The notes beneath the pieces are model-generated. The model saw nothing but the letters and a program-made list of their open reading frames with translations. It was not told the DNA's origin and ran no database searches. From Caballeronia sordidicola (GTDB taxonomy: Bacteria; Pseudomonadota; Gammaproteobacteria; Burkholderiales; Burkholderiaceae), in the NCBI RefSeq assembly GCF_001544455.2, contig NZ_FCOC02000001.1, forward strand, positions 434,001 to 498,000: a stretch of DNA of 64,000 nt, read 5' to 3'. A program made the position numbers and the translations under genes. Of the stretch, positions 10,001-18,808 are shown in pieces. The stretch's first letter is position 1. Every line of letters starts with the position of its first letter.

Positions 10001-12070
10001 CGATGTTTCCGCAACGTTTGTCGACAGCACGATGCGCCGCGCGTTGGACGCCTTGAACACACGCTCCTGCTCGGCCGCCGACAAGCGCGCGAACAGCGGC
10101 AGGATTTCCGTATGCGGCGGATGGTGCTTGCGCAACGCCTCGGCAGCTTCACGGATCTCGCGCTCTCCGGGCAGGAAAACGAGGACGTCGCCAGGTCCTT
10201 CGCGACAAAGTTCGTCGACGGCCTCCACGATGGCTTCCATCAGGTCGCGATCGTTTTCACGCTGGTTTTTCGGACGGTCTTTCTGAGCGTTGGCACTAGT
10301 CGCGCCTGGATTCGGGCCGTTCGTTCCCTGCGCCGACTTCACCGCGGCGCTTGTCTCTTCAATCGGCCGATACCGCACTTCCACCGGATACAGGCGCCCG
10401 CTTACTTCAATCACCGGCGCGGGTTTTTCATCGCTGCCGAAGTGACGCGCGAACCGATCGGCATCGATGGTCGCCGATGTCACGATCACCTTCAAATCCG
10501 GTCGCCGCGGCAGGATTTCGCGCAGATAGCCAAGCAGGAAATCGATGTTCAAGCTGCGCTCGTGCGCTTCGTCGATGATGATGGTGTCGTATGCGGCGAG
10601 CAGCGGGTCGGTCTGCGTTTCCGCCAGCAAGATGCCGTCCGTCATCAGTTTCACGGAGGCGCCGGGCGACAGGTTGTCCGTAAATCGGACCTTGTAGCCG
10701 ACAACCTCGCCAAATGGCGTGCCGAGTTCTTCCGCGATCCGCCGTCCCGTCGCCGATGCCGCGATCCGTCGAGGCTGCGTATGTCCGATCAGGCCCGTTC
10801 CGCCCGCGCCGAGGCCACGGCCGAGCGCGAGACAGATTTTCGGCAATTGAGTGGTCTTGCCCGATCCTGTTTCACCGCTGACGATCACGACCTGGTTTGC
10901 CTGGATCGCGGCGGCAATTTCATCGCGTCGGGCCGAAACGGGGAGCGCTTCAGGAAAATGAATCGGTGGAATCGGATTCGGCGCGATCACTCGGACCGGG
11001 CGCGGGTTGTCACGGTTGTGCGGGCGCGCGTCAGGACGTGCGGAAACAGGTTCGGGACGCGTGCGCCGGGGACCGTTATCAGACGGACGCGGATGGTCGG
11101 CCCCTGTTTTTGCACGGTTGGGAGCGATGTCCTTCGGCTGGCTGCGCACGGGTGGAACGTCGCGTTCGGTCTCACCCACGGCACTTGCAGGCCTGCCTTG
11201 ATCCCCCACGGAAGAAATCTCATCCGACCCGGACCGAGGATTGCGAATTGCAACGGCCTCTGCACCCTGTTGCTGCCCGGCATGATGGCGATTGCCGCTG
11301 CGATTGCGATCCGGCTTTGCGTCGCGCCTGGGCGGCGCTGCTTTAATGTCGCTAATCTCGCGCGTGCGCTCCGCAAAAGGAAGCCTGGAAGCGCCCGGCT
11401 TCTTCTCGGTTGCGGGCAAAACCTTTGATTCTTTTCGCTCGGCAACTTCACGTGCGCGAGAGGGCGGCATCTGTTTGCCGGATGCCGGTTCGCCCGCAAG
11501 CGCATGTTCGCGGCGAGGCGGCATGGAATCGATTGCGCTGGGAGCGTGCCGCGCGGCCGGTGGAGTCGAAGGCGGTGCAATTGCCTTTTTTGCGGCTGGC
11601 CGTTCGGTCGCTTTTCCCGCGATCCCCCGCGCATTAGCCGCCGAGGAATCAGGCGATGTCGCCTTGCCGGTCAATCCAGCCAGCTCCGCCAAAGACGACA
11701 ACACCGACAACCCGCCGCGCACTTCATTTTTCTGGGCGGAAGGCGACGATTCCTTCGGCTGACGGGTTGAAACGGCCGGCGAATTTCCCGATCCTTTCAC
11801 ATCTGTCGCAACATTTTTTTTCGATGCCGCCTGAGACGCGCCCGGACCCGGCTTCCCGCCCCCAACCGGCGTCCCCGATGCCCCCGCAAACCGCCGCGCG
11901 GCCGCTTCCTTCTTGCGGTTCTGGGCGTTACCGCCAGAATCTTCCGCGTCGTTTTCCCCATCGCCTTCGCGTGCCGCGGCATCGCGCAGCAGGGCTTCAC
12001 GCAGCTTTTTCAACTGCTCCTGGGGGTCAAGCTTGTCCGCATCGGCGGGACGTTTAGAAACATTCGGCAT
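7088..12070 (-). CDS. hrpA: ATP-dependent RNA helicase HrpA (DEAH box) with extended N-terminus
   Basis: A 1660-residue DEAH-box RNA helicase; the E. coli protein has about 1300 residues. Walker A (GETGSGKTTQLPK) lies near residue 397, DEAH near 500, the SAT motif near 527, and the QRAGRCGR motif near 733. HA2 and OB-fold regions and the long DUF3418 C-terminus follow, ending in the RLYKVWDSMQR typical of HrpA. HrpA unwinds RNA and in E. coli helps resolve stalled ribosomes and mature some mRNAs. Residues 1 to about 375 are low-complexity, rich in Lys, Arg, Ala, Ser and Pro, and carry no domain I recognise. The start codon lies only 22 bp from the divergent argA start, and no Shine-Dalgarno sequence precedes it. 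Confidence 0.95.
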   Translation of the reverse strand: MPNVSKRPADADKLDPQEQLKKLREALLRDAAAREGDGENDAEDSGGNAQNRKKEAAARRFAGASGTPVGGGKPGPGASQAASKKNVATDVKGSGNSPAVSTRQPKESSPSAQKNEVRGGLSVLSSLAELAGLTGKATSPDSSAANARGIAGKATERPAAKKAIAPPSTPPAARHAPSAIDSMPPRREHALAGEPASGKQMPPSRAREVAERKESKVLPATEKKPGASRLPFAERTREISDIKAAPPRRDAKPDRNRSGNRHHAGQQQGAEAVAIRNPRSGSDEISSVGDQGRPASAVGETERDVPPVRSQPKDIAPNRAKTGADHPRPSDNGPRRTRPEPVSARPDARPHNRDNPRPVRVIAPNPIPPIHFPEALPVSARRDEIAAAIQANQVVIVSGETGSGKTTQLPKICLALGRGLGAGGTGLIGHTQPRRIAASATGRRIAEELGTPFGEVVGYKVRFTDNLSPGASVKLMTDGILLAETQTDPLLAAYDTIIIDEAHERSLNIDFLLGYLREILPRRPDLKVIVTSATIDADRFARHFGSDEKPAPVIEVSGRLYPVEVRYRPIEETSAAVKSAQGTNGPNPGATSANAQKDRPKNQRENDRDLMEAIVEAVDELCREGPGDVLVFLPGEREIREAAEALRKHHPPHTEILPLFARLSAAEQERVFKASNARRIVLSTNVAETSLTVPGIRYVVDTGLARVKRYSYRNKVEQLQIEPISQSSANQRAGRCGRVADGVCIRLYEEDDYALRARFTDPEILRSSLASVILRMKSLHLTAIETFPFLEPPPGRAIADGYQLLNELGAVDDDNALTPLGRELARLPLDPRVGRMILAARDHQSLREVLIIASALSVQDPRDRPIEAQEQADLAHKKFADERSEFLQWTKIWSWFEDAIAHKKSNKQLTDACRANFLNHVRLREWRDVHSQLLTVVREHGWRLNESEATFEQIHLALLTGLLGNVGLKADDEPYYLGARGIKFYLWPGSALLKKAGRWVVAGELVETSRLYARCIAKIEPEWLEQVGAHLLRKSIAEPHWEKKAAQVAAFERATLHGLTVYARRRVSFGKQDPDRARELFIRGALVDGEFETRLPFFAHNRKLLADIEQLEHKSRRQDVLVDDELIFGFYDSLIPKGIYSGAAFERWYRDEEKKEGSSRLLFLSRDDLMRHEAAGITTDLFPKRMTMAGIEMTLTYHFEPGSPRDGVTLTVPLFGLNQVDARRSEWLVRGMLKEKVQLLLKSLPQKLRRHLVPLPEFSAGVIERHSGKTFGAGGLLEALIADIREQTQIAMKPSDFKLESLPAHLFMNFKVIDEHGRQLAMGRNLAQLRSELGGQAQQHFQKLAAGATLDIGSDAAVPITRNTATSDLSGSSSSTALYENLTTWDFGKLPELLEIRRRGQTLFGYPALVDRATHCDVEVFDSPEEAARIHRAGLRRLFALQLREPIRYLERNLGGLREMSLHYMALGTQEELAGQIIETALDRACLQDPLPDNDVDFYARRDQGKNRLTLLAQEIARLAAQILMDYAMVTKKLAQAKSFGTPYADMAAQLNALIGKRFIIDTPYAQLSHFPRYLNAMALRIDKLKADAARDARLSAEIAPLLQNYQRAIAQRGGVADARLSEYRWLLEELRVSLFAQELRTPMPISVKRLYKVWDSMQR

Positions 12071-12078
12071 AGCGCAGC

Positions 12079-12086
12079 ATTATAAT
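12079..12086. promoter_or_regulatory. symmetrical -10 element shared by hrpA and argA
   Basis: The whole hrpA-argA gap is 22 bp. It contains the perfect palindrome ATTATAAT, which reads TATAAT on both strands: 12081-12086 forward and 12084-12079 reverse. On the plus strand, 6 bases separate the element from the argA ATG; on the minus strand, 8 bases separate it from the hrpA ATG. Initiation at normal spacing would place both transcription starts at or next to the start codons. No good -35 match is visible on either side. Confidence 0.6.
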
Positions 12087-12092
12087 CCCGGC

Positions 12093-13463
12093 ATGAATAC
12101 TCAGACCGACCTCCCCGCCGCGCAGCCGCCGGTTTCCGCCGAGCAAGAAGCGCCTGATCAACACGCCCAGTTTGTCGACTGGATGCGTTCCGTCGCCCCT
12201 TATATCCACGCGTTCCGGAACAAGACCTTCGTGGTCGCGTTCGGCGGCGAGCTGGTGCAGGAAGGCAGGCTGAACGCCCTGGTTCAGGACGTCGGACTGT
12301 TGCACGCCATGGGTATTCACGTCGTGCTCGTGCACGGCTCGCGACCGCAGGTCGAAGAACAATTGAACCTGCACGGCGTGGAGTCGGAGTTTTCGCACGG
12401 CCTGCGAATCACCGATGCCCGCGCGCTCGAATCCGCGAAAGAAGCGGCTGGCGAAGTGCGCCTCGACATCGAAGCGGCGATCAGCCAGGGTTTGCCCAAT
12501 ACGCCCATGGCGCATGCGCACATCAGCGTGGTATCGGGCAATTTCGTGACAGCGCGGCCGGTCGGCATTCTGGATGGCGTCGATTTCCAGCATACAGGCG
12601 TGGTCCGCAAGATCGACGGCGATTCCATCCGCCATTCGCTCACCAGCAGCAAGCTCGTCCTGCTCTCGCCGCTCGGCTTTTCTCCCACGGGCGAGGCATT
12701 CAATTTATCGATGGAAGATGTCGCTTCGGCTGCAGCCATCGCACTGCGGGCCGACAAGATCATTTTCCTGACCGAAACCCCGGGTCTGGTCGATGAAAAC
12801 AACGAGCTCGTGCGGGAAATGTCGCTTGATGACGCCTACCGCCTGCACGAAAGCGGTGAATTGCAGGGCGACGCCGCGTTCTACCTGAAGCACACCATTC
12901 GCGCGTGCCGCGGCGGCGTGGCGCGGGCGCATATCATTCCCTACGCGCTCGACGGCAGCATTCTGCTGGAACTGTTCCTGCACGACGGCGTTGGCACGAT
13001 GATCTCGTACGAGAATCTGGAAAGCCTGCGCGAAGCCACGCCAGATGATGTCGGCGGGATTTTGACGCTCATCGAGCCGCTGGAAATGGACGGCACGCTC
13101 GTGCGGCGCGGCCGGCACCAGATCGAGCGCGACATCGATCATTTCTCGGTGATCGAGCACGACGGCGTGCTGTTCGGCTGCGTGGCGCTGTATCCGTACA
13201 CGCAGGAACGCATTGGCGAAATGGCCTGCCTCACCGTTTCGCCCGAAGCGCAAGGCGCGGGCGACGGCGAGCGGCTGCTCAAGCGCGTCGAACAACGCGC
13301 GCGGGCGCGCGGTCTCACGCATATTTTCGTGCTGACGACGCGTACCGAACACTGGTTTCTCAAGCGCGGGTTTGTGAAGGTGACCGTCGACGATTTGCCG
13401 GAAGACCGGCGCCGCCTCTACAACTGGCAACGCAAATCGCTCGTATTGATGAAACAGCTCTAA
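12093..13463 (+). CDS. argA: amino-acid N-acetyltransferase (N-acetylglutamate synthase)
   Basis: A 456-residue enzyme that acetylates glutamate with acetyl-CoA, the first committed step of arginine synthesis. The N-terminal amino acid kinase-like domain (about residues 30-300) contains FVVAFGGELVQEG and VLVHGSRPQVEEQL. The C-terminal GNAT domain (about 310-456) contains EMACLTVSPEAQGAGDGERLL, the acetyl-CoA-binding loop, and the terminal FVLTTRTEHWFLKRGF. Length matches classical ArgA (443 in E. coli). The ATG at MNTQTD sits 7 bases after a TATAAT and has no Shine-Dalgarno sequence, so its message may be leaderless. The kinase-like domain is the usual site of arginine feedback inhibition. 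yggX follows at 94 bp on the same strand. Confidence 0.95.
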   Translation: MNTQTDLPAAQPPVSAEQEAPDQHAQFVDWMRSVAPYIHAFRNKTFVVAFGGELVQEGRLNALVQDVGLLHAMGIHVVLVHGSRPQVEEQLNLHGVESEFSHGLRITDARALESAKEAAGEVRLDIEAAISQGLPNTPMAHAHISVVSGNFVTARPVGILDGVDFQHTGVVRKIDGDSIRHSLTSSKLVLLSPLGFSPTGEAFNLSMEDVASAAAIALRADKIIFLTETPGLVDENNELVREMSLDDAYRLHESGELQGDAAFYLKHTIRACRGGVARAHIIPYALDGSILLELFLHDGVGTMISYENLESLREATPDDVGGILTLIEPLEMDGTLVRRGRHQIERDIDHFSVIEHDGVLFGCVALYPYTQERIGEMACLTVSPEAQGAGDGERLLKRVEQRARARGLTHIFVLTTRTEHWFLKRGFVKVTVDDLPEDRRRLYNWQRKSLVLMKQL

Positions 13464-13557
13464 CAACTTTAATCAGAGACGCTTTGCACCGGCTGCCAGC
13501 GCAAGTCACGCGCCGCGAAACGAAGCGTCCAGATAACCCGCTACAGGAGAATGACAG

Positions 13558-13833
13558 ATGGCTCGAATGATTCAATGTGCGAAGCTCGGCAAGGAAGCCG
13601 AAGGACTCGACTTTCCGCCGCTGCCGGGAGAACTCGGCAAGCGGATCTACGAAACGATATCGAAGGAAGCGTGGCAAGGCTGGCTCAAGCAGCAAACCAT
13701 GCTGATCAACGAGAACCGCCTGAACATGGCCGATCCGCGCGCGCGCCAGTATTTGTTGAAGCAGACGGAAAAGTACTTCTTCGGTGAAGGCGCCGATACC
13801 GCTCAAGGCTACGTTCCGCCTGCGCAAAGCTAG
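13558..13833 (+). CDS. yggX: Fe(2+)-trafficking protein YggX
   Basis: A 91-residue protein matching the YggX family along its full length: [17 protein letters not shown] at the start, then FPPLPGELG and [14 protein letters not shown]. Family members bind ferrous iron weakly and protect iron-sulfur enzymes from oxidation; Cys7 is the conserved cysteine implicated in this. An AGGAG Shine-Dalgarno sequence precedes the ATG. It follows argA by 94 bp and is followed by a strong terminator, so an argA-yggX transcript is likely. A separate promoter in the gap cannot be excluded. Confidence 0.95.
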   Translation: MARMIQCAKLGKEAEGLDFPPLPGELGKRIYETISKEAWQGWLKQQTMLINENRLNMADPRARQYLLKQTEKYFFGEGADTAQGYVPPAQS

Positions 13834-13871
13834 TCCACGGCCGCCTTGCCCGAGGCGGAAAGTGCGTGATG

Positions 13872-13898
13872 AAAGCCGGTCTCCCGAGACCGGCTTTT
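13872..13898 (+). terminator. Rho-independent terminator after yggX
   Basis: AAAGCCGGTCTC at 13872-13883 is followed, after two bases, by its exact complement GAGACCGGCTTT and a further T. It lies 38 bp after the yggX stop. Confidence 0.85.
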
Positions 13899-14444
13899 CC
13901 ATTTCAGGACGCCCGGAACGCTGTCTCGAAAAAGGTCCCGCCGCGTGGCCATTTGCGCATCTTCTTGCATCGTGCTAACATCTCCTTCTTTCCAACTGCA
14001 ATTCAAAGTCAATTTCTCAAGACCGAGCCCAAAGCGAAGCGCTGAAGCCTTTGCCCCAAGCGTCATTCAAGAGATACCGGCAAGTGATTGTGGAGGCTTC
14101 CACGGGTCCTGATCTGTCCGTGGACGTTGTTCCCAGGCCTTCTCAATCCGCGATACAGCAAACCGCCGTACCGCCGCAAAAAATGCGGCGCCTGAACGGG
14201 TTTCGTTGTGTCCAGCCTTCAATTCAAGCGGTACCACGAAGTGTCATTTCGCGACCATCGTTGCGGGTCATGAGCTTGGCTCAAGAGCATTGTCGGCGCA
14301 TGCACAGCGCCTCAATCCGTTGGCGAAATCCAAGGCACTGCCCCTCGCCTCGTCGCGAAACTGCACTTTCCCGGCAACGTGCGCTCAAGCGCACAGGCTG
14401 ACCGTCCGCGGGGCGGGTCAGCGATACACCTGGAGCTTTTCTTC
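13899..14444. other. gene-free stretch before the ProP-like transporter
   Basis: About 545 bp with no recognisable gene. Small reading frames here lack family features and Shine-Dalgarno sequences. A short hairpin (CCACGG at about 14100 pairing with CCGTGG at about 14119) is visible. The length suggests an upstream regulatory region for the transporter, but I cannot name an operator. Confidence 0.4.
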
Positions 14445-15911
14445 ATGGCAACACCGAACGACGGCCTCTGGCGACAACCTCAAACCGAAAAAGACCTGGC
14501 GCTCGCCGATATCACCATCGTCGACAAGGCGCTTCTCAAGCGCGCTGTCGGCGCCATGGCGATCGGCAATGCTATGGAATGGTTCGATTTCGGCGTGTAC
14601 AGCTACATTGCGGTGACGCTCGGCAAGGTGTTCTTTCCGTCGAGCAATCCGGGTGCGCAACTGATCGCCACCTTTGGCACGTTTGCCGCCGCGTTTCTCG
14701 TGCGCCCACTTGGCGGCATGGTATTCGGGCCGCTTGGAGACCGCATCGGCCGCAAGCGCGTACTCGCCATGACCATGATCATGATGGCCGTTGGCACGTT
14801 CTGCATCGGCCTGATTCCGGCTTATGGCAGCATCGGCATCTTTGCGCCCATCCTGTTGCTCGTCGCGCGACTGCTGCAAGGCTTCTCGACCGGCGGCGAA
14901 TATGGCGGCGCGGCGACCTTCATCGCGGAATTCGCGCCGGACAAACGGCGTGGCTTCCTCGGCAGTTTCCTGGAATTCGGCACGCTTGTGGGTTATGTGC
15001 TGGGCGCCGGTTGCGTGGCGATACTGACCGCGACCATGTCCGAGCAATCGCTGCTTTCGTGGGGCTGGCGCATTCCGTTTTTGATCGCCGGGCCGCTCGG
15101 TTTGATCGGCTTGTATATCCGGCTGAAGCTTGAGGAAACGCCAGCGTTTCAACGCGAAGCCGACAAGCGCGAAACCGAGGCGCACAGCACGCCGAAAGAC
15201 CAGTTCCGCGACATGCTGCTGCAAAACTGGAAGCCGATGCTGCAATGCGTCGGGCTCGTGCTGATCTTCAACGTCACGGATTACATGGCGCTGTCTTATC
15301 TGCCGAGCTATCTGTCGGCCACGCTCAAATTCAACGAAACGCACGGCCTGTTCATTGTGCTCATCGTGATGGTGCTGATGATGCCGATGACGCTGTTCGC
15401 CGGCCATCTGTCAGACAAGATTGGCCGCAAGCCCGTGATGCTGTTCGGATGCGTCGGACTCCTGCTGCTTTCGATGCCGGCGCTCACGCTGATCCGCATG
15501 GGCGACGTGCTGCCGATCTTCAGCGGCATGCTGATTCTGGGCGTACTGCTGTCGTGCTTTACCGGCGCGATGCCCTCGGCACTGCCCGCGCTGTTCCCGA
15601 CGAAGATCCGCTATGGCGCGCTCGCAATCGGCTTCAATGTCTCGGTGTCGCTTTTCGGCGGCACGACGCCGCTCGTGACGGCGTGGCTGGTTTCATCGAC
15701 CGGAAACCTGATGATGCCCGCGTACTATCTGATGGGCGCGTCGGTGATCGGCGTTGTTTCGGTCCTCGCGCTGCATGAAACCGCAAGAAAGCCGTTGAAG
15801 GGTTCGCCGCCGTCGGTTGGCTCGCGCTCGGAGGCGCACGCCGTGTTACGTGGGGTGCGGCAAGCCGCCGAGATGGACGAGCGCTTGACGGACGCGACCG
15901 CGCACGCGTAA
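14445..15911 (+). CDS. MFS transporter, ProP-like (metabolite:H+ symporter family)
   Basis: A 488-residue, 12-helix major facilitator of the metabolite/H+ symporter group. Visible signatures are the N-terminal GNAMEWFDFGVYSY, the RPLGG segment before loop 2-3, the GDRIGRKR motif, LLQGFSTGGEYGGA in helix 5, and the second-half copy LSDKIGRKP. This set is typical of ProP (proline/betaine) and of related alpha-ketoglutarate or citrate carriers. E. coli ProP has 500 residues and ends in an osmosensing coiled coil. The tail here is short and I see no heptad repeat, so osmotic gating is doubtful. GGAG lies 9 bases before the ATG. Substrate assignment is tentative. Confidence 0.85.
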   Translation: MATPNDGLWRQPQTEKDLALADITIVDKALLKRAVGAMAIGNAMEWFDFGVYSYIAVTLGKVFFPSSNPGAQLIATFGTFAAAFLVRPLGGMVFGPLGDRIGRKRVLAMTMIMMAVGTFCIGLIPAYGSIGIFAPILLLVARLLQGFSTGGEYGGAATFIAEFAPDKRRGFLGSFLEFGTLVGYVLGAGCVAILTATMSEQSLLSWGWRIPFLIAGPLGLIGLYIRLKLEETPAFQREADKRETEAHSTPKDQFRDMLLQNWKPMLQCVGLVLIFNVTDYMALSYLPSYLSATLKFNETHGLFIVLIVMVLMMPMTLFAGHLSDKIGRKPVMLFGCVGLLLLSMPALTLIRMGDVLPIFSGMLILGVLLSCFTGAMPSALPALFPTKIRYGALAIGFNVSVSLFGGTTPLVTAWLVSSTGNLMMPAYYLMGASVIGVVSVLALHETARKPLKGSPPSVGSRSEAHAVLRGVRQAAEMDERLTDATAHA

Positions 15912-15933
15912 GAGAAATCCAGCGGCGCAGGTG

Positions 15934-16407
15934 TCACTCCACCAGCGTCACGATCTCGACGCCCACCGCGCCGCCTTCTAACACCATGATCCCGAGCGTT
16001 ATCGGCAATTTGAAGCGGCGCGGACCGGCGCTTCCCGGATTGACGAAAAGCGTCGCGCCACGGCGCTCGACCAGCGGCTTGTGCGAATGACCGGTGATAA
16101 CAACATCGATGCCGTCGAGCCGCCTGGGGACATCGGCGATATCGTGCACGACATGAATCGCCGTCTCGCCCAAGCGCAGGGTCACGGCTTCCGGGAGTTC
16201 ATCGATACGCGCGCCTGAGTCATTGTTGCCGCGAACGGCAGTGACGGGCGCGAGTTTGTTGAGCGTATCGAGCACGGCGGGACTGCAGATGTCGCCCGCG
16301 TGAATGATGTGCTCGCAGCCCCGCAGCGCGTGAAGCGCTTCGGGGCGCACGAGGTTGTGAGTATCGGAGATGACGCCGATGCGAATGGCACGAACGGTAG
16401 ATGACAT
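15934..16407 (-). CDS. YfcE/MJ0936-family metallophosphodiesterase
   Basis: A 157-residue calcineurin-like phosphoesterase. All metal-binding motifs of the family can be read: SDTHN near residue 15, HAGDI near 37, RGNND near 59, HDI near 88, and GHSHKP near 106, followed by NPGSAGPRR. The compact size matches YfcE/MJ0936 phosphodiesterases, which cleave phosphodiester bonds with Mn(2+) or Ni(2+). The natural substrate is not known. It is convergent with the MFS gene (22 bp apart) and 63 bp downstream of the TMEM175-like gene on the same strand, so it may share a transcript with that gene. Confidence 0.9.
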   Translation of the reverse strand: MSSTVRAIRIGVISDTHNLVRPEALHALRGCEHIIHAGDICSPAVLDTLNKLAPVTAVRGNNDSGARIDELPEAVTLRLGETAIHVVHDIADVPRRLDGIDVVITGHSHKPLVERRGATLFVNPGSAGPRRFKLPITLGIMVLEGGAVGVEIVTLVE

Positions 16408-16470
16408 GGGCTTCGCTCACAGGACTTCACTCCCGAAGCGTAGCACCGATCATGCCGGTCTCAGCGGCTC

Positions 16471-17061
<591 letters not shown>

Positions 17062-17195
17062 CCTCGCTCGTTACATGACTGAACCGACCTGAACGCGCAG
17101 CGTGGCGCTGCACGCGCGCTGCAAATTATGCGCGAGCGTGCCGGCATTGTCGATTTAACGTGAACGAGGTAAAGCGTGCGATGACCGCACGGGTT

Positions 17196-17318
17196 TTACC
17201 CGGGCATCGCGGTATGAAGCCACTGAAGCAGTTGCAGGCCCGCACCCGCCGCGATGATCGACAAGCCGAGTCCGAGCCGCGTACGCTCGCGCCATGCGCC
17301 AATAGAAACGTTTTTCAT
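17196..17318 (-). CDS. 40-residue single-pass membrane protein
   Basis: A very short open frame: MKNVSIGAWRERTRLGLGL, then a hydrophobic helix (about residues 18-34), then HTAMPG. It has a near-perfect AGGAGG Shine-Dalgarno sequence 5 bases before the ATG, which is why I call it. It lies 118 bp downstream of the Tat-exported ferritin-like gene on the same strand and may belong to that transcript. Function is unknown. The charged N-terminus with two Arg and one Glu suggests an Nin-Cout membrane anchor. Confidence 0.6.
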   Translation of the reverse strand: MKNVSIGAWRERTRLGLGLSIIAAGAGLQLLQWLHTAMPG

Positions 17319-17436
17319 GATCGCCTCCTGAAATCCGATGTTCATCGCGAAGAAGCGCCGGGTTCCGCATGACCCCACATGCGAGAACCGGCGCCGCTCA
17401 CTTCACCTAAGCACACCCCACCCCACAACTCAACGC

Positions 17437-18414
17437 TCAGGCGAACGCGCTGCTCATGTGCAGCGTGCCGTTGACGCCCGCCGGGAAGAACCCGCCCTGC
17501 GTCACCGCGCCCTTGTTCAAATACACGATGTTAAGGACATCGTCATAACTGCGGCTGAACGCGAGACCGTTCGCATCGAGCGGCACGATGTTCGAGCTTC
17601 CCGCCGTCGCGCCGGTGATGCCTTGATCCACGTCCGTGGAGGCATCGAGGGAATCGCGGGCGTCGGAAATCTGCTGCACGGTCGTATAGATGGAAGGCGT
17701 CGTCATGCCACGCGAGAACAGCACGGTGCGCACAAGGCCCGCGTGGTATGCCTCGGCCGCGAGAATGCCGGCGGCCGCTTCCAGATACGTCTTGTTCGTG
17801 ATCAGCGGCGATGCGCCTTTATAAGCCGTCACACCCACGTCTTCGAAGATGAATGCGCCGATCAGGAAGTTCGTCGGGCTCGAGTACGGATTGAACACCT
17901 GACCCGGGCCGATCACGCCTGCTGCCTGCGCCGCCAGCGAAAACGCGCCCGTCGCGCTGGTGCCGCCGACGTCGAGCGCCGGCATTGCCACGGCAGAGGC
18001 GCCCAGCGCCGTACGCAGGAAGGTGACGTGTTCGAGTTCATCGCGGGCGATTTCGGCAGCGTAGGCGCCGACCAGCGGGTCGCCGGTGAAATCCACCTTT
18101 TGCCCCGGGATCACCGTGCCGGGCGTGCCCGCGCCGCTCATCAAGCTGGCCGGCAAACCCGCGCCCGTCACTGCATAGGCGTAGAAGCTGGCTTCGAGGT
18201 ATTCGAGGTTGAGCGCGAAGTTGAGAATATCGGCATCGCTCGGACCTGTCTGGGCATTGGCGTTATCGCCGGAACTCCCGCCGCACGCGCCAAGTATCGT
18301 GCCGCCGACGAGCCCCAATCCCAGCCCGCCCGCGCTTCTGAAAAACTGCCTGCGTTTGGCCAGTTTGCTGGCTCGGCGTTCGAGGATATCGAGGATCGCA
18401 ATTTCTTCTGCCAT
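17437..18414 (-). CDS. exported ferritin-like domain protein (Ferritin_2 family)
   Basis: A 325-residue protein. The N-terminus has a twin-arginine-like motif (KRRQFFRSAGG) followed by a hydrophobic stretch and LGAC, so it is probably a Tat-exported lipoprotein. The mature part matches the Ferritin_2 (PF13668) group: ALNLEYLEASFYAYA near residue 68 and RDELEHVTFLRTALG near residue 124 give the E and ExxH ligands of a four-helix di-iron bundle. A second set, FEDVGVTAY and EAYHAGLVRT, follows. The rest is Gly/Thr-rich. AAGGAG precedes the ATG before AEEIAIL. Relatives are often linked to stress or desiccation, but no reaction is established. The small membrane-protein gene lies downstream. Confidence 0.85.
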   Translation of the reverse strand: MAEEIAILDILERRASKLAKRRQFFRSAGGLGLGLVGGTILGACGGSSGDNANAQTGPSDADILNFALNLEYLEASFYAYAVTGAGLPASLMSGAGTPGTVIPGQKVDFTGDPLVGAYAAEIARDELEHVTFLRTALGASAVAMPALDVGGTSATGAFSLAAQAAGVIGPGQVFNPYSSPTNFLIGAFIFEDVGVTAYKGASPLITNKTYLEAAAGILAAEAYHAGLVRTVLFSRGMTTPSIYTTVQQISDARDSLDASTDVDQGITGATAGSSNIVPLDANGLAFSRSYDDVLNIVYLNKGAVTQGGFFPAGVNGTLHMSSAFA

Positions 18415-18768
18415 GACTATCTCCTTACCTGCACTTTGAGTAATTGACCGAACGGCACCGCGTCGTCCACAGCCGAGCGAAAGCAGCGGCTGCGCCCTGG
18501 AACAAGGTGCCGTGATGCATGAAACATGAGGACGAGGTAATGAAGACAGGCCGGAGCGAGGAACCTCAATGCCATCAGGACGGCTGATCTTCACGTAGCT
18601 AGATACGCGAAGCTGCAATTGAATGGATGCATCCGGTTGCGAATATATTTCTGTTTCTTTCTTGAAGCGGGGGCGGGTCAACCCTTGAACGGGTTTCTTC
18701 GATTTAATGAGCGCAAGCGGTAAAGCACGTGAAACGGACACGCCGCAAGCGTTCGGCAATGCTCCGGA
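18415..18768. other. intergenic region between the ferritin-like gene and tRNA-Leu
   Basis: This region must hold the promoter of the ferritin-like gene (minus strand). The AT-rich patch around 18615-18660 is the best place for it, but no confident -35/-10 pair emerges. I see no open frame with coding features. Confidence 0.4.
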
Positions 18769-18797
18769 TTGGCCCCCGCGCCGTCCGATGGTAGAAT
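18769..18797 (+). promoter_or_regulatory. putative sigma-70 promoter of tRNA-Leu
   Basis: TTGGCC at 18769-18774 and TAGAAT at 18792-18797 are separated by 17 bp. The expected start lies about 5 bases before the mature tRNA. Confidence 0.6.
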
Positions 18798-18808
18798 GCC
18801 GTCCGCTT

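Noticed and set aside
8156..11428. Open frame of 1090 codons on the plus strand opposite hrpA
   Set aside because: It lies wholly antisense to the helicase, has Arg/Gln/His-rich composition and no domain; high GC creates such frames opposite real genes.
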